Part shown: in pieces, positions 41,448-50,006 of the stretch | Layout of the letters: each line of letters starts with the position of its first letter | Numbering within the stretch: the stretch's first letter is position 1 | NCBI RefSeq assembly: GCF_016741875.1 | Contig: NZ_JAERRF010000022.1 | Location: forward strand, 1-64,000 | Origin: Streptomyces coffeae | GTDB taxonomy: Bacteria > Actinomycetota > Actinomycetes > Streptomycetales > Streptomycetaceae | Direction of reading: 5' to 3' | Length of the DNA: 64,000 nt | Position numbers and translations under genes: made by a program | Notes under the pieces: generated by a model | What the model saw: only the letters and a program-made list of their open reading frames with translations | Database searches by the model: none | What the model was told of the DNA's origin: nothing

Positions 41448-42983
41448 ATGACCGCTACCGCACCTCCCCCCGCCGAGCCCGCCCAGACCACCCACCCCGA
41501 CGGCCGCGTCGAGCTGCTGCCCGGCACCTCCCTGGCCGACAGCCGCTTCAGCAACGAGGATCTGCGGCCGGTGCCGGTGGCCGAACGCCGCTGGACCACC
41601 TACAACTTCACCGCGCTGTGGGTCGGCATGGCCCACAACATCCCCTCCTGGACCCTCGCCTCCGGTCTGGTCGCCCTCGGCATGGACTGGAAGCAGGCCG
41701 TCTTCACCATCGCCCTGGCCAATGTCATCGTGCTGCTGCCGATGCTGCTCACCGGCCATGCCGGGCCCAAGTACGGCATCCCGTTCCCGGTGCTGGCACG
41801 CGCCTCGTTCGGGCTGCGCGGCGCCAACCTCCCCGCGCTGATCCGGGCCGCCGTGGCCTGTGCCTGGTTCGGGATCCAGACCTGGATCGGCGGACAGGGC
41901 ATCTACATCCTGCTGGGCAAGGTCTTCGGTGGCGGCTGGGCGAAGGCCGGGGAGGTCGGCGGCTACCCCTGGACCCTGTGGCTGTGCTTCCTCGTCTTCT
42001 GGGCGCTGGAACTGGCCATCATCTACCGGGGCATGGAGACCCTGAGGCGGTTCGAGAACTGGGCCGCGCCCTTCGTGCTCGTCGGGGCCGTGGTGCTGCT
42101 GGTCTGGATAGCCGTCAAGGCGGGCGGTTTCGGCTCGCTGCTCGACCAGCCCTCCAAGCTGGGCTGGGGCAGTGACTTCTGGCCCGTCTTCTTCCCCGCC
42201 CTCATGGGCATGATCGGTTTCTGGGCCACCCTCTCCCTCAACATCCCCGACTTCACCCGCTTCGGCGCGGGCCAGCGGGCGCAGGTGTGGGGCCAGTCGC
42301 TGGGCCTGCCCACCACCATGACGGCCTTCGCCCTGCTGTCGGTCTTCGTCACCTCCGGCTCCGAGGCCGTCTACGGCGAGGCCATCTGGGACCCGGTGGC
42401 ACTCGCGGGCAAGACGGACAATGTCTTCGGTCTGCTCTTCGCGCTGGTGACGGTGCTGATCGCCACCATCTCGGTGAACATCGCGGCCAATGTCGTCTCG
42501 CCCGCCTACGATCTGGCCAATCTGGCACCGAAGCTCATCACCTTCCGCACCGGGGCGCTGATCACCGGCATCGTCGGTGTGGTGATCTTCCCGTGGAAGC
42601 TCACCTCCACCCCGGAGCTGTACATCTTCACCTGGCTCGGAGTGGTCGGCGGACTGCTGGGCACGGTCGCCGGGGTGCTGATCGCCGACTACTGGATCAT
42701 CCGCCGTACGGTGCTGGACCTCGCCGATCTCTACCGGCCCGGTGGCCGTTACTGGTACGCCTCCGGCTGGAACTGGCGGGCCGTGGTCGCCTTCGCGGTC
42801 GGCGGGGTGCTCGCGGTGGGCGGCTCGTACTCCCAGCCCGGAAAGGGCCCGTTCCCGCAGGACGGGATGATTCCGTTCCTCCAGCCGCTGGCCGACTACG
42901 GCTGGGCGGTCGGGCTCGGGGCGTCCCTCGTGCTCTACACCGTGCTGATGTTGCCCGGAGCCGCCCGGCACCGCACCGGCTGA
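41448..42983 (+). CDS. NCS1-family nucleobase/hydantoin:cation symporter
   Basis: 511 residues with about 12 membrane segments. NCS1 landmarks are NEDLRPVPVAERRWTTYNFT, then LWVGMAHNIPSWTLASGLVA, GIPFPVLARASFGLRGANLP and NIPDFTRFGAGQRAQVWGQS. As the last gene of the pyrimidine operon it probably imports uracil, a hydantoin or allantoin. It follows the LLM gene after 150 bp, so it may also have its own promoter. Confidence 0.93.
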   Translation: MTATAPPPAEPAQTTHPDGRVELLPGTSLADSRFSNEDLRPVPVAERRWTTYNFTALWVGMAHNIPSWTLASGLVALGMDWKQAVFTIALANVIVLLPMLLTGHAGPKYGIPFPVLARASFGLRGANLPALIRAAVACAWFGIQTWIGGQGIYILLGKVFGGGWAKAGEVGGYPWTLWLCFLVFWALELAIIYRGMETLRRFENWAAPFVLVGAVVLLVWIAVKAGGFGSLLDQPSKLGWGSDFWPVFFPALMGMIGFWATLSLNIPDFTRFGAGQRAQVWGQSLGLPTTMTAFALLSVFVTSGSEAVYGEAIWDPVALAGKTDNVFGLLFALVTVLIATISVNIAANVVSPAYDLANLAPKLITFRTGALITGIVGVVIFPWKLTSTPELYIFTWLGVVGGLLGTVAGVLIADYWIIRRTVLDLADLYRPGGRYWYASGWNWRAVVAFAVGGVLAVGGSYSQPGKGPFPQDGMIPFLQPLADYGWAVGLGASLVLYTVLMLPGAARHRTG

Positions 42984-43003
42984 CCGTCGGCGTCCCCCGG
43001 TCT

Positions 43004-43037
43004 CGGACGGGGGCCGGGGTCGGACGGGGGCCGGGGT
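43004..43037. repeat. 17-bp tandem repeat after the permease gene
   Basis: CGGACGGGGGCCGGGGT occurs twice in perfect tandem, with a partial third copy. It lies 21 bp after the NCS1 stop, in a 135-bp gap. No function is evident. Confidence 0.75.
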
Positions 43038-43118
43038 CGGTCAGGGGGTTCACCTGGGTGTCACCGTCCGGCCGCCACCGGTCCACCGGCTGTCGGAGCG
43101 ACATGGTTCGATGAGCGC

Positions 43119-43946
43119 ATGATCGATCAATTTCTCGCGGGTGATCTCTCCGCGGTCGAGGAGGCGGTCCGCAAGGCGGCCGCCGCCGAGATCATGCCGC
43201 GCTTCCGGCAGCTCGACGATCACGAGATCGTCGAGAAGAACGGCCCGCACGACCTCGTCACCACCGCCGACCGGCTGGCCGAGCAGCATCTGGCGGCCTC
43301 CCTGACCAGCTTGCTGCCCGGCTCGGCCGTCGTGGGCGAGGAGGGTGTGCACGCCGACCCCTCGGTCCTCGACGCGCTCGGCGGAGACGCCCCGGTGTGG
43401 ATCGTCGACCCGGTCGACGGCACCCGGCAGTTCGTGCACGGGGACCCGGGCTTCTCGACCCTCGTGGCCCTCGCCCACCACGGTGAACTGCTGGCCTCCT
43501 GGACCTTCGCCCCGGCGCTGGACGAGATGGCCGTGGCCCGGCGCGGCCAGGGCGCCTGGCTCAACGGCGAGCCGATCCGATCCGGCTCCCCGGAGCCCGG
43601 CACGGTCCTCGAAGTGGCCATCTCCCACTACGACTTCACCACGGACGCGGAGAAGCGCGCCCTGTCCGGTCTGCACACCCCGGGCGCCCGGCCGCGGCCC
43701 TGCGGTTCGGCCGGTCTGGAGTATCTGAAGGTGGCCCGCGGTGAGCTCGACGCCCTTGCCTTCACCTGGGAGAACGCCTGGGACCACGCCGCGGGACTGC
43801 TGCTGGTCGCCGAGGCGGGCGGCGCAAGCGCCACACTGACCGGCGAGTCGTTCCGTATCACCGGCGGAAACGCGCTTCCTTTCGCAGCGGCCCGGGACGA
43901 GGCGACCGTACGGCATATCCTGGGCCTGCTGGCCACCGCCGGCTGA
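43119..43946 (+). CDS. hisN: Inositol-monophosphatase-family phosphatase, probable histidinol phosphatase
   Basis: 275 residues. The Mg2+ site is complete: VVGEEGVHAD, then WIVDPVDGTRQFVHGD near residue 90 and ENAWDHAAGLLLVAEAGGAS near residue 215. HDLVTTADRLAEQHL is the other family element. Actinobacterial HisN enzymes belong to this family and have this form; inositol-1-phosphate or sugar phosphates are alternatives. The 135 bp upstream hold the tandem repeat and no other gene. It ends 38 bp before the FAD oxidoreductase. Confidence 0.82.
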   Translation: MIDQFLAGDLSAVEEAVRKAAAAEIMPRFRQLDDHEIVEKNGPHDLVTTADRLAEQHLAASLTSLLPGSAVVGEEGVHADPSVLDALGGDAPVWIVDPVDGTRQFVHGDPGFSTLVALAHHGELLASWTFAPALDEMAVARRGQGAWLNGEPIRSGSPEPGTVLEVAISHYDFTTDAEKRALSGLHTPGARPRPCGSAGLEYLKVARGELDALAFTWENAWDHAAGLLLVAEAGGASATLTGESFRITGGNALPFAAARDEATVRHILGLLATAG

Positions 43947-43984
43947 TCGTTTCACTGATCCTCACAGGCGAGGAGGAGGCCGAC

Positions 43985-45403
43985 GTGCCGTCGATGCTCG
44001 ACGCGGTTGTGGTGGGTGCCGGACCGAACGGGCTGACCGCGGCCGTCGAACTCGCCCGCCGCGGCTGTGCGGTGGAGGTCTTCGAAGCGGCCGACGCGAT
44101 CGGCGGCGGCTCCCGCACCGAGGAGCTCACCCTCCCCGGCTTCCGCCACGACCCCTGCTCCGCCGTGCATCCCCTCGCGGTCGGCTCCCCGGCCTTCGAC
44201 CGGATGCCGCTGGCCCGGCACGGCCTGGAGTGGCTGCACCCCGAGCTGCCGCTGGCCCACCCCTTCCCGGACGGCTCCGCCGCGGTGCTGGCCCGCTCGG
44301 TCGGCGAGACGGCCATGTCGCTCGGACCGCGCGACGCCGGGACCTACCGGCGGCTGATCGCGCCCTACCTCGGCAGCTGGCACACCTTCGCCCCCGACGT
44401 CCTGCGCACCCAGTGGGACGGGGTGCCGCGTGACCCGGTCACCTGGGTCCGCTTCGGGCTGCACGCCCTCCAGCCCGTCGGCCTCCTCACCCGCCGCTTC
44501 CGCGACGAGAAGGCGAAGGCCCTGTTCAGCGGGCTCGCCGGACATGTCATCGCGCCGACCAGCGCCCTCACCACGGCGGGCCCCGCGCTGATCTTCGCGA
44601 TCGCCGCCCATGAGGTCGGCTGGCCGGTGCCGCGGGGCGGCTCCCAGTCCATCGCGGACGCCCTCGGCTCGTATCTGCGGGAGCAGGGCGGCGCGATCCA
44701 TGTCGGCACCCCCGTCAAGCGGCTCGACGAGCTGCCGCCCGCCCGCGCGTATGTCTTCGACACCTCGCCCACCGCGCTGGCCCGGATCGCCGGACTGGGC
44801 AACGCCTTCGGCCACTACCGCTATGGGGCCTCCGTCTTCAAGATCGACTACGCGCTGGACGGCCCGGTGCCGTGGACCGCGCCCGACGCCCGCCGCGCCG
44901 GGACCGTCCACATCGGTCCCACCGCGGGCGAGATCGGCGCGGCGCTGCGGGCCGCCACCGAGGGCCGCGAGCCGAGCGTGCCCTTCCTGATCAGCGCCCA
45001 GCCCTCCCTGCTCGACCCCTCCCGCGCCCCCGAGGGCAAGCACACCTTCTGGGTCTACGGCCATGTGCCCAGCGGCTGGACGGGCGATGCCACGGAGGCC
45101 ATCGAGCGGCAGATCGAGCGCTTCGCGCCCGGCTTCCGCGATCTCGTCCTGGCTCGTGCGGTGGCCGGACCGCCCGAACTGGCCGCGCGCAACGCCAACT
45201 ACGTGGACGGCGACATCGCCTGTGGTGCCTTCGCGGGCGTCCAGGCGGTGATACGGCCCCGGCTGGCCCGCGTCCCGTACGCCACCCCTCACCCCGCCGT
45301 CTTCCTGTGCTCCTCGGCCACCCCGCCCGGTCCGGGCGTCCACGGGATGTCCGGGCACCACGCGGCGCGGGCGGTGTGGCGGAGGCTGCGGCAGCGGCGG
45401 TAG
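43985..45403 (+). CDS. FAD-dependent oxidoreductase of the phytoene-desaturase type
   Basis: 472 residues. The Rossmann ADP-binding motif is VVGAGPNGLTAAVELARRGC, then VEVFEAADAIGGGSRTEELT. The middle has HDPCSAVHPLAVGSPAFDRM and GHVIAPTSALTTAGPALIFA, the end GVHGMSGHHAARAVWRRL. It is similar to CrtI-like NAD(P)/FAD oxidoreductases that are widespread without carotenoid clusters. No carotenoid genes are nearby, so its substrate is unknown. GAGGAGG precedes the GTG start. Confidence 0.87.
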   Translation: MPSMLDAVVVGAGPNGLTAAVELARRGCAVEVFEAADAIGGGSRTEELTLPGFRHDPCSAVHPLAVGSPAFDRMPLARHGLEWLHPELPLAHPFPDGSAAVLARSVGETAMSLGPRDAGTYRRLIAPYLGSWHTFAPDVLRTQWDGVPRDPVTWVRFGLHALQPVGLLTRRFRDEKAKALFSGLAGHVIAPTSALTTAGPALIFAIAAHEVGWPVPRGGSQSIADALGSYLREQGGAIHVGTPVKRLDELPPARAYVFDTSPTALARIAGLGNAFGHYRYGASVFKIDYALDGPVPWTAPDARRAGTVHIGPTAGEIGAALRAATEGREPSVPFLISAQPSLLDPSRAPEGKHTFWVYGHVPSGWTGDATEAIERQIERFAPGFRDLVLARAVAGPPELAARNANYVDGDIACGAFAGVQAVIRPRLARVPYATPHPAVFLCSSATPPGPGVHGMSGHHAARAVWRRLRQRR

Positions 45404-45419
45404 CGCCGTCCGCACGGCG
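45404..45419. terminator. Small hairpin between convergent oxidoreductase and hemC
   Basis: CGCCGT-CCGC-ACGGCG directly follows the oxidoreductase stop and precedes the convergent hemC stop. The stem is only 6 bp, so termination is a modest guess. Confidence 0.35.
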
Positions 45420-45442
45420 ATGCCCGCCGTTCCCCCGGTCCC

Positions 45443-46378
45443 TCAGTGCGGAATGGTGTCGATGACCTCGCGGGCGCCCTGGCGCAGCAGCGCCACCGCC
45501 ACCGAGGTGCCCAGGGTGGCCGGGTCCAGCGGGCCCGCCCACTCATGGGCGTCCAGCACCGTCTTGCCGTCCGGGCTGAACACCCGGGCGCGCAGCGACA
45601 GCCGCCCGTCGCGCTCGGCCTTGGCGAAGCCCGCGATGGGGGAGTTGCAGTGCCCCTGGAGGACATGCAGCAGCATCCGCTCCGCGGTGACCTCCTTCCA
45701 CGCGTCGGTGTCACCGAGCCCGGAGACGGCCTCGATCGTGGCGGTGTCGTCCTCCCGGCACTGGAGTCCGAGCACCCCGGCGCCGATCGGCGGGCACATG
45801 GTGTCGACGGAAAGGATCTCGCTGATCCGGTCCGTACGGCCGATGCGCTCCAGCCCGGAGACGGCCAGCAGCAGCGCGTCCGCGTCGCCCGCGTCCAGCT
45901 TCTCCAGACGGCGGTTGGCGTTGCCGCGCATCGGCACGCACTGGACATGCGGGTGGGTGACGGCGAGTTGGGCGACCCGCCGCACCGAGGAGGTGCCGAT
46001 CCGGGCGCCCTCGGGCATCTGGTCGAGGGTCAGCCCCTCGGGGTGGATCACGGCGTCGCGGATGTCGTCCCGCTTGAGGTAGGCGGCGAAGACGGTGCCC
46101 GCGGGCAGCGGCCGGTCGGCGGGGACGTCCTTGATGCAGTGCACGGCCAGATCGGCCTCGCCCGCCAGCAGCGCCGCGTCGACCTCCTTGGTGAACGCGC
46201 CCTTCCCGCCCAGCTTCGACAGATCGCCCATCCACCGGTCACCGGAAGTGGTGACCGGCACCACCTCGGTACGGATTCCGGGGTGGAGGGCCGCGAGTTC
46301 GGCGCGGACCCGCTCGACCTGAGCCAGAGCCATGGGGGAGGAACGGGAGACGATGCGGATGAGGTCGGTGGACGACAT
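45443..46378 (-). CDS. hemC: Hydroxymethylbilane synthase (solitary copy)
   Basis: 311 residues from ATG 46378. Clear HMBS motifs are RIVSRSSPMALAQVERVRAE, GGKGAFTKEVDAALLAGEAD, LAVHCIKDVPADRPL, GTSSVRRVAQL, RGNANRRLEKLD and the dipyrromethane cofactor Cys in LLHVLQGHCNSPIAGFAKAE. The enzyme joins four porphobilinogens for heme, siroheme or corrin. No hemA, hemB, hemD or hemL is beside it, so it is probably a second hemC outside the main heme operon, as occurs in some Streptomyces. Confidence 0.93.
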   Translation of the reverse strand: MSSTDLIRIVSRSSPMALAQVERVRAELAALHPGIRTEVVPVTTSGDRWMGDLSKLGGKGAFTKEVDAALLAGEADLAVHCIKDVPADRPLPAGTVFAAYLKRDDIRDAVIHPEGLTLDQMPEGARIGTSSVRRVAQLAVTHPHVQCVPMRGNANRRLEKLDAGDADALLLAVSGLERIGRTDRISEILSVDTMCPPIGAGVLGLQCREDDTATIEAVSGLGDTDAWKEVTAERMLLHVLQGHCNSPIAGFAKAERDGRLSLRARVFSPDGKTVLDAHEWAGPLDPATLGTSVAVALLRQGAREVIDTIPH

Positions 46379-46488
46379 GGCGTACACGATAGAGCGTCCG
46401 GGCCGGGGGCCTGACCACGATGTGGATGAGGTGACGAGCCGCACGTCCGTCTCCGGGGGACCGGGTCGGGACGGAACCACTCCATCGG

Positions 46489-46881
46489 TCAGGCCGTACG
46501 GGGACGCGAGAGCTGCCAGGTGGCCGAAATCGTCATGCTGGCCTGTCCGTTGGCGCCGACGATGCCCAGTTTGAGGTCCTGGCCGACCTGCACCCCGAAC
46601 TGCACCTGGATTTCGTCGGGCGGGTTCGGCGCGGCGGACACCGCGTCATGGACCTCCTGCAACAGCGGGCCCAGCGGCCGCAGTACGGTCCGCAGCCCTT
46701 CCGTCACCAGCACCGTGGCCGGACGCCGGGCCCGGGACACCGGTGTCACCCCGCCGATCCCGCCGGGCAGCGGGTCCGCCGCCGTACCGGCTTCGGGGCT
46801 GCCGTTGGCGGTGGCCACGGGGGTCAGCTCAAGACGTACGGGGGTGCCATCGGAAAGCGGGATCTCGGCGTAGTCCGTCAC
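46489..46881 (-). CDS. CU044_2847-like (Trypco1) small protein
   Basis: 130 residues from GTG 46881 (VTDYAEIPLSDGTPVRLELT). The second half, LGPLLQEVHDAVSAAPNPPD then EIQVQFGVQVGQDLKLGIVG and ANGQASMTISATW, is the pattern I know as the trypsin-co-occurring domain 1 of CU044_2847-family proteins. Such domains are found with trypsin-like or caspase-like proteases in multi-part systems proposed to act in biological conflict. No protease, NTPase or effector gene adjoins it here. The ribosome-binding site is weak. It is divergent from the Ada-AlkA gene. Confidence 0.72.
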   Translation of the reverse strand: MTDYAEIPLSDGTPVRLELTPVATANGSPEAGTAADPLPGGIGGVTPVSRARRPATVLVTEGLRTVLRPLGPLLQEVHDAVSAAPNPPDEIQVQFGVQVGQDLKLGIVGANGQASMTISATWQLSRPRTA

Positions 46882-47023
46882 CTGACCATGATGCCGATCC
46901 CGGCACCGCCGGTCTGCCCGTTTGATACAACATCCCTCGTCGGACAGGGCGGTTCCGCCCCCGGCCGACGTCCATGTCGGATTTCCGCGAGCACCGCCCC
47001 ATCCGTCGGCGGATGCTGGAGAC

Positions 47024-48499
47024 ATGCACACCGACACCGACCGGTGCCTGCGCGCGGCGCAGGCCAAAGACGCCCGCTTCGACGGATGGTTCTTCATCGC
47101 CGTCGTCACCACCGGTATCTATTGCCGTCCGAGCTGCCCGGTCGTCGGTCCGAAGCCCGAGAACATGCGGTTCTACCCCAGCGCCGCCGCCGCCCAGCAG
47201 GCCGGATTCCGGGCCTGTAAACGGTGTCGCCCCGACGCCGGCCCCGGCTCCCCGCAGTGGAACGAGCGCGCGGACCTGGTGGCCCGCGCCATGCGACTGA
47301 TCGCGGACGGCGTGGTGGACCGGGACGGGGTGCCGGGTCTTGCCGCGCGGCTCGGCTACAGCACCCGCCAGATCGAGCGCCAGCTCCTCGCCGAGCTGGG
47401 CGCGGGGCCGCTGGCGCTGGCCCGCGCCCAGCGGGCGCAGACCGCGCGGCTGCTCATCGAGACCAGCCCGCTGCCGATGGCCGATATCGCCTTCGCCGCC
47501 GGGTTCGCCAGCATCCGCGCCTTCAACGAGACCGTGCGCGAGGTCTTCGCGCTCACCCCGACCGAGCTGCGGCAGCGAGCCAGAAGCGGTCCGCAGCCCG
47601 CCGTCCCCGGTGCGCTGACCCTGCGGCTGCCCTTCCGGGCGCCGCTGTGCCCCGACAACCTCTTCGGACATCTGGCCGCCACCGCGGTCCCCGGTGTGGA
47701 GGAGTGGCGCGACGGCGCGTACCGGCGGACGCTGCGGCTGCCGTACGGGCCCGGGGTGGTCGCCCTGAGCCCGCGCCCGGACCACATCGCCTGTCAGCTC
47801 TCGCTCGCCGATCTGCGGGATCTGGCCGGGGCGATCAGCCGCTGCCGCCGCCTGCTGGATCTCGACGCCGACCCGGCCGCCGTGGACGAACTGCTGCGCT
47901 CCGACGAGCAGCTCGCCCCGCTGGTCGACAAGGCCCCGGGGCGGCGGGTGCCGCGCACGGTGGACGCCGAGGAGTTCGCGGTGCGCGCCGTACTCGGCCA
48001 GCAGGTGTCCACGGCGGCGGCCCGTACCCACGCCGGCCGTCTGGTGACCGCCCACGGCGAGCCCGTGGAGGACCCGGCGGGCGGACTGACCCATCTCTTC
48101 CCGACCGCGGGGGACCTGGCCGGACTCGACCCGGCGGCACTGGCCATGCCGCGCACCCGCCGCGCCACGCTCACCGGCCTGGTCGACGCCCTCGCCGAGG
48201 ACCGTGTCGCGCTCGGCATCGGCGCCGACTGGGACGAGGCCCGCGCCGGTCTCGCCGCGCTGCCCGGCCTCGGCCCGTGGACCGTCGAGGTCATCGCGAT
48301 GCGCGCGCTCGGCGACCCGGACGCCTTCGTCCCGACCGACCTCGGGGTGCGGCGGGCGGCCGGGCACCTGGGCATGCCCGCCACCCCGGGAGCCCTCACC
48401 CGTTGGTCCACGCGGTGGCGGCCGTGGCGGGCGTACGCCGTCCAGTACCTGTGGGCGACGGACGAGACGCACGCGATCAACCGACTGCCGGCGCCCTGA
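47024..48499 (+). CDS. Ada-type regulator fused to AlkA DNA glycosylase
   Basis: 491 residues from ATG 47024. Residues 1-75 are the Ada methyl-phosphotriester zinc domain with Cys ligands in GIYCRPSCP and FRACKRC. Residues 80-190 are an AraC-type helix-turn-helix (GLAARLGYSTRQIERQLLAE, MADIAFAAGFASIRAFNETV). Residues 200-490 are AlkA: RTVDAEEFAVRAVLGQQVST, the helix-hairpin-helix LAALPGLGPWTVEVIAMRAL and the catalytic Asp in FVPTDLGVRRA. It would sense methylated DNA, activate its own operon and excise alkylated bases. This AdaA-AlkA fusion is known in actinobacteria. The ogt gene follows 62 bp downstream. Confidence 0.94.
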   Translation: MHTDTDRCLRAAQAKDARFDGWFFIAVVTTGIYCRPSCPVVGPKPENMRFYPSAAAAQQAGFRACKRCRPDAGPGSPQWNERADLVARAMRLIADGVVDRDGVPGLAARLGYSTRQIERQLLAELGAGPLALARAQRAQTARLLIETSPLPMADIAFAAGFASIRAFNETVREVFALTPTELRQRARSGPQPAVPGALTLRLPFRAPLCPDNLFGHLAATAVPGVEEWRDGAYRRTLRLPYGPGVVALSPRPDHIACQLSLADLRDLAGAISRCRRLLDLDADPAAVDELLRSDEQLAPLVDKAPGRRVPRTVDAEEFAVRAVLGQQVSTAAARTHAGRLVTAHGEPVEDPAGGLTHLFPTAGDLAGLDPAALAMPRTRRATLTGLVDALAEDRVALGIGADWDEARAGLAALPGLGPWTVEVIAMRALGDPDAFVPTDLGVRRAAGHLGMPATPGALTRWSTRWRPWRAYAVQYLWATDETHAINRLPAP

Positions 48500-48561
48500 C
48501 GCCGGGGCCCGGAAAGCGCCCCAGGAAAACGCTCCCGCAATCCCCGACAAGGACACCCGAC

Positions 48562-49080
48562 ATGACCACCCGCACCCACACCGTCATCGACAGCCCCGTC
48601 GGCCCGCTCACCCTGGTCGCCACCGGCGCTGCGCTCAGCGGTCTCTACATGACCGAGCAGCGGCACCGCCCGCCCGAGGAGAACTTCGGCGCGCCCGGCG
48701 ACCCCGACGACGCGCCGTTCGCCGAGACCGCCCGTCAGCTCGCCTCCTACTTCGCGGGCGACCTGACCGACTTCGACCTGCCCCTGAAGCTGACCGGTAC
48801 GCCCTTCCAGCGGCGCGTCTGGGAGGAGCTGTGCCGTATCCCGTACGGCGAGACGCTCTCCTACGGGCAGCTCGCCGACCGCATCGGGCAGCCCACCGCG
48901 TCCCGCGCCGTCGGTCTGGCCAACGGCAAGAACCCGGTGGGCATCGTCGTCCCCTGCCACCGCGTCGTCGGCTCCACCGGCAGCCTCACCGGCTACGGCG
49001 GCGGACTCGACCGCAAGCGCCGACTCCTGGACTTCGAGAGCGGATCCGGACTCGTCGGCGTCTGGGACCTCGTGGGCTGA
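48562..49080 (+). CDS. ogt: Methylated-DNA--protein-cysteine methyltransferase
   Basis: 172 residues. The acceptor Cys is in GIVVPCHRVVGSTGSLTGYG, the helix-turn-helix and Arg finger in LSYGQLADRIGQPTASRAVG then LANGKNPV. It repairs O6-alkylguanine in one stoichiometric step. The family start MTTRTHTVIDSPVGPLTLV and a short spacing to the Ada-AlkA gene make it part of the same alkylation-response operon. Confidence 0.95.
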   Translation: MTTRTHTVIDSPVGPLTLVATGAALSGLYMTEQRHRPPEENFGAPGDPDDAPFAETARQLASYFAGDLTDFDLPLKLTGTPFQRRVWEELCRIPYGETLSYGQLADRIGQPTASRAVGLANGKNPVGIVVPCHRVVGSTGSLTGYGGGLDRKRRLLDFESGSGLVGVWDLVG

Positions 49081-49099
49081 CGCGGCTCGGCGCGGCGGG

Positions 49100-49846
49100 T
49101 CAGCCGCCCGCCGCGATCCGGTCCAGCAGGGCGGGAAGTGCCTCACCGATGGGGTCACGGACGACCTCGTCCGCGATCTCGTCGTACGGGGTCGGCTCGG
49201 CGTTGACGATGATCAGCCGGGCGCCGCTCTCCGCCGCCATCCCGGCGAGGGAAGCCGCGGGCTGCACCTGGAGGCTGGTGCCGACCGCGATGAAGATCTC
49301 GCAGGCCCGCGCCACCGCGACCGCCTCGGTCAGCACCTCGGGGTCCAGGCTCTGCCCGAACATCACCGTCGCCGACTTCAGGATCCCGCCGCACTCCTCG
49401 CATGCCGGGTCCGGATCGCCGGACTCCACCCGCTCCAGGGCGTCCGTCATCGCCGAGCGCGCGTGGCAGACCGTGCACTGCACGACCCGTGCGGTGCCGT
49501 GCAGTTCGAGCACCTTGCGCGCGGGCAGCCCGGCGAGCTGGTGCAGCCCGTCCACGTTCTGGGTGATCACCCGCACCGGCACCCCGGACCGCTCCAGCCG
49601 CACCACGGCCTCGTGCGCCCCGTTCGGCCGGGCGTGCAGCGCCTTGCTGCCGCGCCGCATCTGCCAGGAGCGGCGCCGGATCTCCGGGTCGGTCATGTAG
49701 TAGTCGTACGTCACGAGCTTCTCGGCCTCCGGGTCTTGCCGCCACAGCCCCTGCGGGCCGCGGTAGTCGGGGATCCCGGAGTCCGTGGAGATGCCCGCCC
49801 CGCTCAGGATCGCCACCAGGGGCCGGTGCTGTGTCTCGCTGCTCAT
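49100..49846 (-). CDS. Sirtuin, NAD-dependent protein deacylase
   Basis: 248 residues. The NAD site reads AILSGAGISTDSGIPDYRGP, then VRVITQNVDGLHQLAG with the catalytic His in VLELHGTARVVQCTVC. The zinc Cys pairs are CTVCHAR and CEECGG, followed by PATVMFGQSLD-like SATVMFGQSLDPEVLTEAV and IAVGTSLQVQPAASLAGMA. It removes acetyl or other acyl groups from lysine, giving O-acyl-ADP-ribose and nicotinamide. It is convergent with ogt across 19 bp and divergent from the XRE gene. Confidence 0.94.
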   Translation of the reverse strand: MSSETQHRPLVAILSGAGISTDSGIPDYRGPQGLWRQDPEAEKLVTYDYYMTDPEIRRRSWQMRRGSKALHARPNGAHEAVVRLERSGVPVRVITQNVDGLHQLAGLPARKVLELHGTARVVQCTVCHARSAMTDALERVESGDPDPACEECGGILKSATVMFGQSLDPEVLTEAVAVARACEIFIAVGTSLQVQPAASLAGMAAESGARLIIVNAEPTPYDEIADEVVRDPIGEALPALLDRIAAGG

Positions 49847-50006
49847 GCCGCCGAGCGTACGCAGCCGGTGCGACCAGGGGCGACCGCGTTTTGCCGGACG
49901 TAGCGGCCTTCACCCCCACGGTGGGGATTCGCCGATTCCGGTCACATGGCGTGACCGGCCGGTCCTACGCTGCCCGAAAATCATTCCGACGCAGCGGAGG
50001 GGACCG

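Noticed and set aside
40335..42971. An 878-codon antisense frame over the LLM and permease genes, and similar ones at 37969-40293 and 22255-24186
   Set aside because: Composition is that of reversed G+C-rich codons, they cross several well-supported genes, and they show no domain.
41448..42983. NCS1 permease as part of the allantoin operon
   Set aside because: Allantoin transport is possible for this family, but the gene is 38 kb from allB and directly follows the dihydropyrimidinase operon.
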